A stretch of 11,895 nt of DNA from contig JAHITG010000479.1 of NCBI GenBank assembly GCA_018817865.1, positions 1-11,895 of the forward strand, read 5' to 3'. The notes under the pieces are model-generated. The model was not told the origin of the DNA, made no database searches, and saw nothing but the letters and a program-made list of their open reading frames with translations. Each line of letters begins with the position of its first letter. Position 1 is the stretch's first letter. Made by a program: the position numbers and the translations under genes. Below, piece after piece: positions 6,529 to 11,895 of this stretch. The stretch is from Spirochaetota bacterium (lineage in GTDB: Bacteria > Spirochaetota > JAHITG01).

Positions 6529-7797
6529 ATGAAAAAACTTTATATTGAGTCCCTTGGTTGTCCTAAAAATTTGACAGATTCGGAATTAATCTTATACACA
6601 TTTAAAAAAAAAGGATATAAGATCGTATCTGATTTCAACCAGGCAGATATAATAATAGTCAATACCTGTGGGTTTATAAAGAAAGCCAAAGAGGAATCAC
6701 TGGAGTATATCCTGCACTATGCCGGGTTAGGTAAAAAAAAGATAATTGTGACAGGATGTCTTGTTAATCTTTATAAAGAGGAACTTCAGAAGCAAATACC
6801 GGAAGTAAAGTTTTTTTATTCTATAGATGAGTTTTTTAAAACACATGTCGGATCTGATTATGATCATCGTCTCGATTATTCCGGTTTTCAGGAATTAACT
6901 CCTCTTTCCTATACATATATCAAGGTCTCGGACGGATGCAGTAAAAACTGTTCATACTGTACGATCCCGCTTATCAAAGGAAAGCAGTTCTCCAGGCCGA
7001 TTGATAATATCATGATCGAGATTAAAAAAAAGGCTGAATATGGATTCAAGGAGTTTGATCTGATCGCTCAGGACCTTCTTCAGTTTGGACTTCGGGAGAA
7101 AAGGGAATCTCTATTCGGACTCCTTGACAGGATCGAGCAGCTGCCTTATGATATCAGGGTCCGTCTTTTATACCTCTATCCGGATAAGAAGCTGATAGAG
7201 TTGGCAAGAAAGATCCGGGATTCTGAAAAAATCATTAATTATCTGGATATTCCTGTTCAGCACAGCAGTGAAAAGATATTAAAAGCTATGAACCGGCCTT
7301 TTGACAGCCGATTTTATTTTGACCTTTTTGAGCAGATTAAAAAAATTGATGAATTTACAATACGCTCTACTTTTATTGCGGGTTTTCCCGGTGAAGGAGA
7401 AGATGATTTTCAGAATTTAAAAGAGTTTATCAAAGTGACAGAGTTCAACTGGGCAGGTTTCTTCTCCTATTCGGATGAGGAAAATACTGTTTCTTCCCGG
7501 CTGCCGGAAAAGATCGAGGAAAAGAAGATAAAAGAAAGGCTGGGGGATCTGACAAACCTTCAAGGCAGGATCACATCCAAATGGTTGAATACTCGTCTGG
7601 AAAAGACTTATGACGTTGTGGTGGATGAACTGGTCCCGTCTGACGGATATATTTTATGCAGAAGCGATCATGAAGCTCCGGATATTGATGGAAGTATTAT
7701 TATTAAATTTAAGGATAATATAAAAGCCGGAGACCGGATAAAAGTGAGGATTAAAAAATCACTTGATTATGATCTGGAAGGAGAGATCTATGAATAG
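6529..7797 (+). CDS. rimO: Ribosomal protein S12 methylthiotransferase RimO
   Basis: Radical-SAM enzyme that adds a methylthio group to the conserved aspartate of ribosomal protein S12 (Asp88 in E. coli), using two [4Fe-4S] clusters. At 422 residues the length is typical. Seen: N-terminal MTTase domain with Cys11 (ESLGCPKNLTDSE), Cys47 (VNTCGFI) and Cys77 (VTGCL) for the auxiliary cluster; the radical-SAM motif Cys137-x3-Cys141-x2-Cys144 in SDGCSKNCSYCTIPLIKG; IAQDLLQFG; LDIPVQHSSEKILKAMNRP; TFIAGFPGE; and a C-terminal TRAM region with RSDHEAPDIDG. The APDIDG motif and CPKN start favour RimO over the tRNA enzyme MiaB. The ATG is 5 nt after the rodZ-like stop with no good ribosome binding site, so translational coupling is likely. 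The 3' end overlaps pgsA by 8 nt. Confidence 0.95.
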   Translation: MKKLYIESLGCPKNLTDSELILYTFKKKGYKIVSDFNQADIIIVNTCGFIKKAKEESLEYILHYAGLGKKKIIVTGCLVNLYKEELQKQIPEVKFFYSIDEFFKTHVGSDYDHRLDYSGFQELTPLSYTYIKVSDGCSKNCSYCTIPLIKGKQFSRPIDNIMIEIKKKAEYGFKEFDLIAQDLLQFGLREKRESLFGLLDRIEQLPYDIRVRLLYLYPDKKLIELARKIRDSEKIINYLDIPVQHSSEKILKAMNRPFDSRFYFDLFEQIKKIDEFTIRSTFIAGFPGEGEDDFQNLKEFIKVTEFNWAGFFSYSDEENTVSSRLPEKIEEKKIKERLGDLTNLQGRITSKWLNTRLEKTYDVVVDELVPSDGYILCRSDHEAPDIDGSIIIKFKDNIKAGDRIKVRIKKSLDYDLEGEIYE

Positions 7798-8440
7798 AAA
7801 TATCCCTAACATTCTGACCATAAGCAGGATACTGATCGTGCCATTATTTATTATTCTTTTTTTTCAGAAGGAATTTATCCTTCAGCTTCTTGCTTTGATC
7901 TTTTTTATTATTGCTGCAATTACGGATTATTTTGACGGAAAGCTTGCCAGGAAATATAAGCTCGAGAGCAACCTCGGTAAATTCCTTGATCCCTTAGCAG
8001 ATAAACTGCTTGTACTGGCAGCGTATTTCTGTTTTATCTTTGTGGAAGAATACAGGATCCCTTTCTGGATCATCCTTATTATTTTATTCAGGGAATTCAG
8101 CCTTACGGGACTCCGAATGATGGCTATCTCGCAAAACAGGATCCTGCATACCAGCAGGCTGGGAAAATTTAAAGCAGCGACACAGATGACAACAATCATA
8201 ATTATATTAGTGCTGATGCTGTTTAAAACATTTATGATCGAAAATAATTATGTAAAGATTACGCAATATGTAAAAGGGAAAGAGGCCTTCTGGTCATATT
8301 TTTTCGGGAATTTTATGGGTAATCTGGTTTCCTACGCACCTTTGATACTGGTCATTATTGCCACTGTGGTAACTCTCTATTCGGGTATTATGTATATAGC
8401 AGTGAATAAAGATCTGCTTAAGGATATTAAAAGAGGTTAG
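7790..8440 (+). CDS. pgsA: CDP-diacylglycerol–glycerol-3-phosphate 3-phosphatidyltransferase
   Basis: Integral membrane enzyme that transfers the phosphatidyl group of CDP-diacylglycerol to glycerol-3-phosphate, giving phosphatidylglycerophosphate. The ATG at 7790 (216 residues) has AAGGAG at 7778–7783 and starts MNRNIPNILTISRI, the standard N-terminus; a longer frame from 7763 would add nine residues inside rimO. The CDP-alcohol phosphotransferase signature is complete: Asp46-x2-Asp49-Gly50-x2-Ala53-Arg54-x8-Gly63-x3-Asp67-x3-Asp71. Several membrane helices follow. At about residues 145–165 there is an additional polar stretch (ENNYVKITQYVKGKEAFWSY) that makes the protein a little longer than many homologues. 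Other CDP-alcohol transferases share the signature, but the NILTISRI start and the neighbouring pgpA, the next enzyme in the pathway, support PgsA. Confidence 0.92.
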   Translation: MNRNIPNILTISRILIVPLFIILFFQKEFILQLLALIFFIIAAITDYFDGKLARKYKLESNLGKFLDPLADKLLVLAAYFCFIFVEEYRIPFWIILIILFREFSLTGLRMMAISQNRILHTSRLGKFKAATQMTTIIIILVLMLFKTFMIENNYVKITQYVKGKEAFWSYFFGNFMGNLVSYAPLILVIIATVVTLYSGIMYIAVNKDLLKDIKRG

Positions 8441-8445
8441 TATCC

Positions 8446-8450
8446 GGAGG
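8446..8450 (+). promoter_or_regulatory. Ribosome binding site that decides the pgpA start
   Basis: GGAGG followed by TGATT puts the ATG at 8456 five bases downstream, and GGAGGTGAT matches the anti-Shine-Dalgarno closely. The in-frame GTG at 8450 overlaps this site and is therefore unlikely to be the start. Confidence 0.75.
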
Positions 8451-8455
8451 TGATT

Positions 8456-8926
8456 ATGAGTACATTTTTAAAAAGATTATTTGTAACAGGATTTTTTACA
8501 GGTTATGCACCCATTGCGCCCGGGACTGTGGGAACATTGGTGGGAGTGATCATTTATCTTTTACTTTATAGATTCCCATATATCCTTTATCCCATGGTTA
8601 TTCTTTTATTTATTTTTGGAGTGAAATACTCAAGCTGGGCTGAGACCTATTTCAGGGAGAAGGACAGCAATAAGATCGTAATAGATGAGATCGTCGGTTA
8701 TCTGGTTGCCATGGCCAATGTGCGGATCAACTATTCCTGTCAAGACCTTAAATTCTGGATAGTGATACTTTCCGGATTTTTACTTTTTCGCTTTTTTGAT
8801 ATTATTAAGCCGTTTTACATCAATGATCTGCAGAAGCTCAAAGGCGGGTTGGGTGTTATGATGGATGACCTTTTAGCCGGAGTATATGCTAATCTGATAC
8901 TGCTTCTTTTTATGATGTTTTTATAA
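8456..8926 (+). CDS. pgpA: Phosphatidylglycerophosphatase A
   Basis: Membrane phosphatase that removes the terminal phosphate of phosphatidylglycerophosphate to give phosphatidylglycerol, directly after the PgsA step. 156 residues, typical for PgpA. Seen: TGYAPIAPGTVGTLVG (about 15–30), the acidic motif KIVIDEIVGY (about 73–82), FRFFDIIKPF (about 111–120), and GGLGVMMDDLLAGVYAN (about 130–146), all family hallmarks, separated by hydrophobic helices. It is the last gene of the plus-strand run, 15 nt after pgsA, and is followed after 14 nt by a hairpin terminator. Pairing pgsA with pgpA in one operon gives coordinated phosphatidylglycerol synthesis. Confidence 0.94.
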   Translation: MSTFLKRLFVTGFFTGYAPIAPGTVGTLVGVIIYLLLYRFPYILYPMVILLFIFGVKYSSWAETYFREKDSNKIVIDEIVGYLVAMANVRINYSCQDLKFWIVILSGFLLFRFFDIIKPFYINDLQKLKGGLGVMMDDLLAGVYANLILLLFMMFL

Positions 8927-8936
8927 GAGGGTGAAT

Positions 8937-8977
8937 AAAAAAAGGCACATAATGGATATCAGACATAATGTGCCTTT
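8937..8977. terminator. Bidirectional intrinsic terminator between convergent genes
   Basis: AAAGGCACAT (8941–8950) pairs perfectly with ATGTGCCTTT (8968–8977); past one A/A mismatch, ATG (8952–8954) pairs with CAT (8964–8966). For the minus strand the stem is followed by seven T (8943–8937 read leftwards), a strong U-run for the lipoprotein gene. For the plus strand the tail is TTTATAT, weaker. Its place between the pgpA and lipoprotein stops fits shared use. Confidence 0.85.
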
Positions 8978-9000
8978 ATATAAAATCAATGTAATTATAA

Positions 9001-9687
9001 CTATTGCTCGGTGGAAGGTACCGGTATCGGAACAGCTACATCATCATCACTTACTTCCGTACCGGGAAGTGAATTAAAAGTGCTGACGGAAACAGCCGGT
9101 TCCGTATATGTTTTTGCGCTAATTGTATGAGTGATGGTATAAATAACATCTTTGTAATTACCGCGGATCTTGCTGACCCAGTAAAAGGTGCCGTCGACAC
9201 TGTCCACAAGCATGATCAAAAGCTCAATATAATTATAACCCGGATTGTCTTCATCAATGATAAGATAATCAATTACCTTTCCTGTCAGGAGGGCATCCAC
9301 TTTTTGATAGGGGTTATATTTGTAGGTAACCAGCCGTTCGATCGTGGAAGTAGCTGCTTCATAATCACCCCGGGTAGCTTCAATTACTTCCCGCTCTTGG
9401 ACGGACTGAACAGCCTGCCCCTGAATAACCCTTATCTTTTTTTGGTCAAAAAGATTTCTTATAATATCATAGCCGATAGCGTCCCTGAGGGATATATTAT
9501 CCACTTCTTTGGCCTTAATGGCAGAAGCATCAAAGTTTAAAACAGCAACGGCCTGAATGTCCGTCTGGTCGAATCCTTCGATAGGTTTCAGGTCAGTTTC
9601 GATGTATGTCTCTGTTATAGAGGTACAGCCCAGATTATAAAGAAAAAAGGCTGCTACTATTAATAATAAATAGGATCTCTTTTTCAT
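9001..9687 (-). CDS. Probable lipoprotein with CsgG/LpoB-like pattern
   Basis: A 228-residue envelope protein I cannot name. It starts MKKRSYLLLIVAAFFLYNLG and has Cys21 right after the hydrophobic stretch, so a lipid-anchored protein is likely, but the lipobox (YNLGC) is non-canonical, with Asn at -3. The body has AVAVLNFDASA (47–57), a helix with LRDAIGYDIIRNLFDQKKI and RVIQG, then VDALLTGKVIDYLI (130–143) and LVDSVDGTFYWVSK (160–173). This order (a strand ending in NF, a long amphipathic helix, an LTGKV strand, and a D-x-x-x-G-x-x-x-W strand) recalls the CsgG / LpoB / GNA1162-like lipoproteins, which act in export or peptidoglycan-synthase activation. The tail (about 205–228) is acidic and Pro/Val-rich. 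GAGGA sits about 8 nt before the ATG. It appears monocistronic, between two terminators. Confidence 0.7.
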   Translation of the reverse strand: MKKRSYLLLIVAAFFLYNLGCTSITETYIETDLKPIEGFDQTDIQAVAVLNFDASAIKAKEVDNISLRDAIGYDIIRNLFDQKKIRVIQGQAVQSVQEREVIEATRGDYEAATSTIERLVTYKYNPYQKVDALLTGKVIDYLIIDEDNPGYNYIELLIMLVDSVDGTFYWVSKIRGNYKDVIYTITHTISAKTYTEPAVSVSTFNSLPGTEVSDDDVAVPIPVPSTEQ

Positions 9688-9840
9688 TTTTTTATTCCTC
9701 GTTATAATAAAACTCCTGTTATTTAATATATCGATAATTATACCTATTCTCTTTAACTATAATATATAATACCGCATAATATATTCTTTTTCTACTTTTT
9801 TTTAGAAAATACCGGTATTGTATCATAGAATGGATCAGTA
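9688..9840 (-). promoter_or_regulatory. AT-rich leader/promoter region of the 9001–9687 lipoprotein gene
   Basis: About 150 nt without a credible gene. On the minus strand it has -10-like hexamers TACAAT (plus 9817–9822) and TATAAT (plus 9737–9742) but no persuasive -35. A perfect 12-bp palindrome, AATACCGGTATT (9808–9819), overlaps the first hexamer and could be an operator. Since a terminator lies just upstream, a promoter is expected here. Confidence 0.4.
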
Positions 9841-9842
9841 TT

Positions 9843-9886
9843 AAAAAATAAGGCAGCAGTGAAATATCACATATTTCACTGCTGCC
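9843..9886 (-). terminator. Intrinsic terminator of the metK–lipoprotein–LysM transcript
   Basis: A perfect 15-bp stem (9852–9866 with 9872–9886, GGCAGCAGTG... arm) around a 5-base loop, followed on the minus strand by TTATTTTTTAA. It lies about 50 nt after the LysM gene stop. Confidence 0.85.
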
Positions 9887-9907
9887 CGCTTTATTATTGA
9901 TATTTTG

Positions 9908-9933
9908 AATATCCTTCAATTCATAAGGATATT
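9908..9933 (-). repeat. Second hairpin directly after the LysM gene stop
   Basis: AATATCCTT (9908–9916) pairs with AAGGATATT (9925–9933) around an 8-base loop, 3 nt after the stop codon. It has no U-run, so it is more likely a 3' stabilising structure or part of a tandem terminator with the stem at 9852–9886. Confidence 0.55.
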
Positions 9934-9936
9934 TTA

Positions 9937-10785
9937 TTATTCATTTTCATTTTCAGGCGGTTCATTCACAGGTACTTCCGTTTCGATCACTTCTTTCTCT
10001 TCGACAGTGCCTTTTTCAAATATAACCGGATTACCTTTTTCATCAAGTTCAGGAATATCAAATCGCTGGCCCGGATAGATCAGGTCAGGATCTTTGATCT
10101 GGTTTTTGTTGGCCTTATAAATAATAGGCCATTTCCAGGGATTTCCGTAAATAGACTTATACTCAGCGATCCTCCATAAGCAATCCCTTCTTTCAGGTAT
10201 CAATCGTACTTTATATGTAGTAAAGATCTTGTAGTTACCTTTTTGAAAGGACTTCGTAAAATCAGTACCGGTAGGACCTGTTTCACCCGGTTTTGTCAGT
10301 TTTCCTTCTTCTTCTGCCTTTTTTGCCTCTTCGATCTTGGTAAGACAGTTGTTTGCATAATCTACCGCATCTGTTCCTGATGTTAAAGCTTCTGTAAAAC
10401 TACTCTGGCCAAAAGAGTTTTCTGCGGATAACAGGGATGATTTTGCGCTTGCCAGTTCATCCGGGGCATATTTATCAGCCTGTAACCCTTCTGCTTTCTG
10501 GATGAGTGATTTAGCTTCCTTTATTTTACTGTCGGCCTGATCTTTTGCTGCAAGCTCTGCTTTTAATTCGCTGATCTCATTTGCCAGTGCTTTTGCCTTT
10601 TCAGCATTTGCATAGGCCTGATCGTATTCGCCTGCATTCTGGTCTTTATTTGCTTCTTCTAAATACTGTTTAGCTTCTTTGATCTTGCTTTCAAGCTGAG
10701 TATTCAGCTCTTGCTGAGCCAGACCGGCTTGCATCATGACAAATGCGATCATGAATACAATAGTTATCAATTTAATAATTTTCAT
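9937..10785 (-). CDS. Periplasmic LysM protein with Ala/Lys/Glu helical repeats
   Basis: A 282-residue secreted protein. Residues 1–23 are a signal peptide (Lys-start, hydrophobic core, cleavage likely after GLA). Residues 24–160 are Ala/Lys/Glu-rich and predicted helical, in two units: about 31–80 (IKEAKQYLEEANK, YDQAYANAEKAKALA) and about 86–155 (IKEAKSLIQKAEGLQADKYA, PDELASAKSSLLSAENSF), the second like the DUF4398-type module of the next gene upstream. A Gly/Pro/Thr hinge (165–175) leads to a LysM domain at about 191–246 (DCLWRIAEYKSIYGNPWKWP, IIYKANKNQIKDPDLIYPGQ), which binds N-acetylglucosamine-containing glycans such as peptidoglycan. The tail is acidic. GGAGG lies 6 nt before the ATG; only 30 nt separate it from the lipoprotein gene, with no terminator, so they are probably one transcript. 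Role inferred: wall-binding envelope protein; exact function unknown. Confidence 0.85.
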   Translation of the reverse strand: MKIIKLITIVFMIAFVMMQAGLAQQELNTQLESKIKEAKQYLEEANKDQNAGEYDQAYANAEKAKALANEISELKAELAAKDQADSKIKEAKSLIQKAEGLQADKYAPDELASAKSSLLSAENSFGQSSFTEALTSGTDAVDYANNCLTKIEEAKKAEEEGKLTKPGETGPTGTDFTKSFQKGNYKIFTTYKVRLIPERRDCLWRIAEYKSIYGNPWKWPIIYKANKNQIKDPDLIYPGQRFDIPELDEKGNPVIFEKGTVEEKEVIETEVPVNEPPENENE

Positions 10786-10815
10786 ATAAAACCTCCGGGA
10801 AAAAATTTATTTTAC

Positions 10816-10860
10816 CTATTCAGTACCTTCAGTACCTTCAGTGTCTTCAGTGCCTTCAGT
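10816..10860 (-). repeat. Tandem 9-bp repeat encoding a Thr-Glu-Gly tail
   Basis: On the minus strand, units ACTGAAGGC, ACTGAAGAC, ACTGAAGGT, ACTGAAGGT and a last ACTGAATAG lie end to end, the last one containing the stop codon. The period is a multiple of three, so copy changes would keep frame. Confidence 0.9.
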
Positions 10861-11445
10861 ACCAGTCGCACTCTTTTCTACTTCTTCTATGCTCTTCTGT
10901 GCATCATTTATTGCCTGTTCTGATTTGGCCTTTTTCTCAGCTGCTTTCTGGTATGCACCTTCTGCAATGGCTTTTGCACCTTTAGCTTTTGTCCATGCGG
11001 TTTTATAATCTTTTTTGTTCAAAGCGGCAACAGATTCGTTATAAGCATCATTTGCCTGCTTGAATTCGTCTTTAACAGCTACATCAGCTTTGACTTCTTT
11101 GCCTTTGTTCAGGGCGCTTTCAAGTTCTTTTACATGATGGTCAGCATATTTTGGAGCTGCATTGGAGTATGCCTTATCAGCATTCATTTTTGAGATCTCA
11201 AGATACTCTTTGGCATCTTTATTCTGACCGCTCTTTTCCTGAACGATATTCGTCTCACCATGAACCAGTTCCCTTTTAGCTGTGGTATATTCCTTGGCTG
11301 CATAGGTGCCTGCTTCAACCTCTTCAGCTCTCGCAATTGAAGCTTTTGCCTTTTCCAGGTCTTCTGTTGGCGGTTGAATTCCGCATCCGGTTAATACAAC
11401 TGCCATTGAAATGGACAGTAAGAGAAATATAAATTTCTTATTCAT
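10816..11445 (-). CDS. DUF4398-like repeat lipoprotein
   Basis: A 209-residue lipoprotein: Lys-rich start, hydrophobic core and a canonical lipobox LTGC with Cys21 as the lipidated residue. The mature part is almost entirely Ala/Lys/Glu helix. Two related units are visible, about 31–97 (KASIARAEEVEAGTYAAKEY, then AKREL) and about 108–168 (ALNKGKEVKADVAVKDEFKQ, then ANDAYNESVAALNKKDYKTA), suggesting an internal duplication of a DUF4398-type module; residues 168–191 continue as a charged helix. The end is a Thr-Glu-Gly repeat. AAGGAGG lies 8 nt before the ATG and overlaps the metK stop. No Asp at +2 after Cys21, so by the E. coli rule it would go to the outer membrane, consistent with a LolA gene nearby. 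Likely a structural envelope lipoprotein working with the LysM protein (inference). Confidence 0.85.
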   Translation of the reverse strand: MNKKFIFLLLSISMAVVLTGCGIQPPTEDLEKAKASIARAEEVEAGTYAAKEYTTAKRELVHGETNIVQEKSGQNKDAKEYLEISKMNADKAYSNAAPKYADHHVKELESALNKGKEVKADVAVKDEFKQANDAYNESVAALNKKDYKTAWTKAKGAKAIAEGAYQKAAEKKAKSEQAINDAQKSIEEVEKSATGTEGTEDTEGTEGTE

Positions 11446-11453
11446 ATTTCAAA

Positions 11454-11460
11454 CCTCCTT
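11454..11460 (-). promoter_or_regulatory. Ribosome binding site overlapping the metK stop codon
   Basis: On the minus strand AAGGAGG begins within the TAA stop of metK (its AA are the last two bases of the stop) and is 8 nt before the lipoprotein ATG. This arrangement suggests translational coupling or at least co-transcription of metK and the lipoprotein. Confidence 0.85.
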
Positions 11461-11895
11461 AAAAATATTTTTTAATTTTATTTACCATATTTATTTTTTC
11501 CCATTCAAAATCATCCAGCTCCCGTCCAAAATGTCCATAAGCAGCTGTTTCTCTGTAAATGGGCCTTCGCAGTTTAAGAGTCTCAATGATACCCTTCGGT
11601 GTTAATTTGAAGAGTTCTCTGATCATTTTTGACAGTTTGTCATTGGTTATTTTGCCGGTTCCGAAAGTATCTACCATGACAGATACCGGTTCAGCAACAC
11701 CGATGGCATATGCCAGTTGTACTTCACATTTATATGCCATTTCTGCTGCAACAATATTTTTTGCTATATAGCGTGCCATATAGGTTGCGGAGCGGTCCAC
11801 TTTGGTCGGGTCTTTACCGCTGAAAGCACCACCGCCGTGACGGCTGTATCCTCCATAGGTATCAACAATGATCTTTCTGCCGGTTAAGCCCGTAT
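11459..11895 (-). CDS. metK: S-adenosylmethionine synthetase, C-terminal part (5' end outside the window)
   Basis: Makes S-adenosylmethionine from methionine and ATP in the cytoplasm. The frame is open to the window edge; 144 residues are visible, about the last third of a protein usually near 385–395. Seen: [20 protein letters not shown] followed by [13 protein letters not shown] (the near-invariant [16 protein letters not shown] glycine-rich active-site loop), [30 protein letters not shown], and the C-terminal [11 protein letters not shown]. The internal GTG at 11800 is not a start, because conserved sequence continues upstream of it. A lipoprotein and a LysM gene follow on the same strand with a 13-nt gap, an unusual association for metK. 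Identification is secure. Confidence 0.97.
   Translation of the reverse strand, partial: TGLTGRKIIVDTYGGYSRHGGGAFSGKDPTKVDRSATYMARYIAKNIVAAEMAYKCEVQLAYAIGVAEPVSVMVDTFGTGKITNDKLSKMIRELFKLTPKGIIETLKLRRPIYRETAAYGHFGRELDDFEWEKINMVNKIKKYF

Noticed and set aside
9127..9540. A 137-residue plus-strand frame inside the 9001–9687 lipoprotein gene
   Set aside because: Antisense to a gene with a signal peptide, good start and terminator; the plus-strand product shows no recognisable motif.
9719..9919. A 66-residue minus-strand open frame between the two envelope genes
   Set aside because: It lies across the strong terminator stem and the AT-rich promoter region, has low-complexity Ile/Tyr/Asn composition and no ribosome binding site.
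10711..10923. A plus-strand Phe/Ser-rich frame over the lipoprotein tail
   Set aside because: It is the antisense reading of the Thr-Glu-Gly tandem repeat.
1..11895. CRISPR array, tRNA/rRNA gene, riboswitch, prophage or defence island
   Set aside because: No regularly spaced repeats, tRNA-like cloverleaf, SAM-type leader or recognisable mobile or defence protein was found. The metK 5' region, where a SAM riboswitch might be expected, is outside the window.

Overview
The window reads as ordinary chromosome from a low-to-moderate GC (around 40% by eye) diderm bacterium. Evidence for an outer membrane is a LolA-type lipoprotein carrier, a canonical lipobox lipoprotein, a second probable lipoprotein and a periplasmic LysM protein. 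I cannot fix the phylum. The gene order ftsK–rodZ–rimO–pgsA is the one familiar from Firmicutes, here with lolA inserted and pgpA added. The small repeat-rich lipoprotein and LysM proteins resemble those I associate with spirochaetes, so Spirochaetota or a neighbouring diderm candidate phylum is my best guess (inference). No tRNA, rRNA, CRISPR array, phage gene, transposase or defence gene was recognised.

Layout. (1) 1–1965, plus strand: the 3' part of proC, a yggT-family membrane gene joined to it by a ribosome binding site that overlaps the proC stop, then mtnP (methylthioadenosine phosphorylase). (2) 1966–2211: an intergenic region with an AT-only palindrome and two inverted, homologous hairpin elements that look like a REP pair. 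(3) 2212–8926, plus strand: a compact six-gene run, ftsK, lolA, rodZ-like, rimO, pgsA, pgpA, mostly with gaps of 15 nt or less or an overlap. It combines chromosome translocation, lipoprotein transport, a cell-shape-type scaffold, ribosomal protein S12 modification and the two steps from CDP-diacylglycerol to phosphatidylglycerol. (4) 8927–9000: a strand switch with one hairpin that can terminate both converging transcripts. (5) 9001–11895, minus strand: a probable lipoprotein with a CsgG/LpoB-like pattern; two hairpins; and a likely operon metK (partial) – DUF4398-like lipoprotein – LysM protein, in which the lipoprotein's ribosome binding site overlaps the metK stop codon.

How it fits together. 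Most genes serve the envelope: PgsA and PgpA make phospholipid, LolA moves lipoproteins to the outer membrane, RodZ-like and FtsK act at the inner membrane during growth and division, and the minus-strand proteins probably sit in the periplasm or on the outer membrane, with LysM as the peptidoglycan contact. MtnP and MetK are both in S-adenosylmethionine metabolism but lie about 9.5 kb apart on opposite strands.

The best leads are the inverted hairpin pair before ftsK, the metK-linked lipoprotein/LysM pair that share a helical repeat module, the approximately three-fold excess of GATC, and an unexplained extra periplasmic domain in the RodZ-like protein. I found no clear case of a wholly new system.
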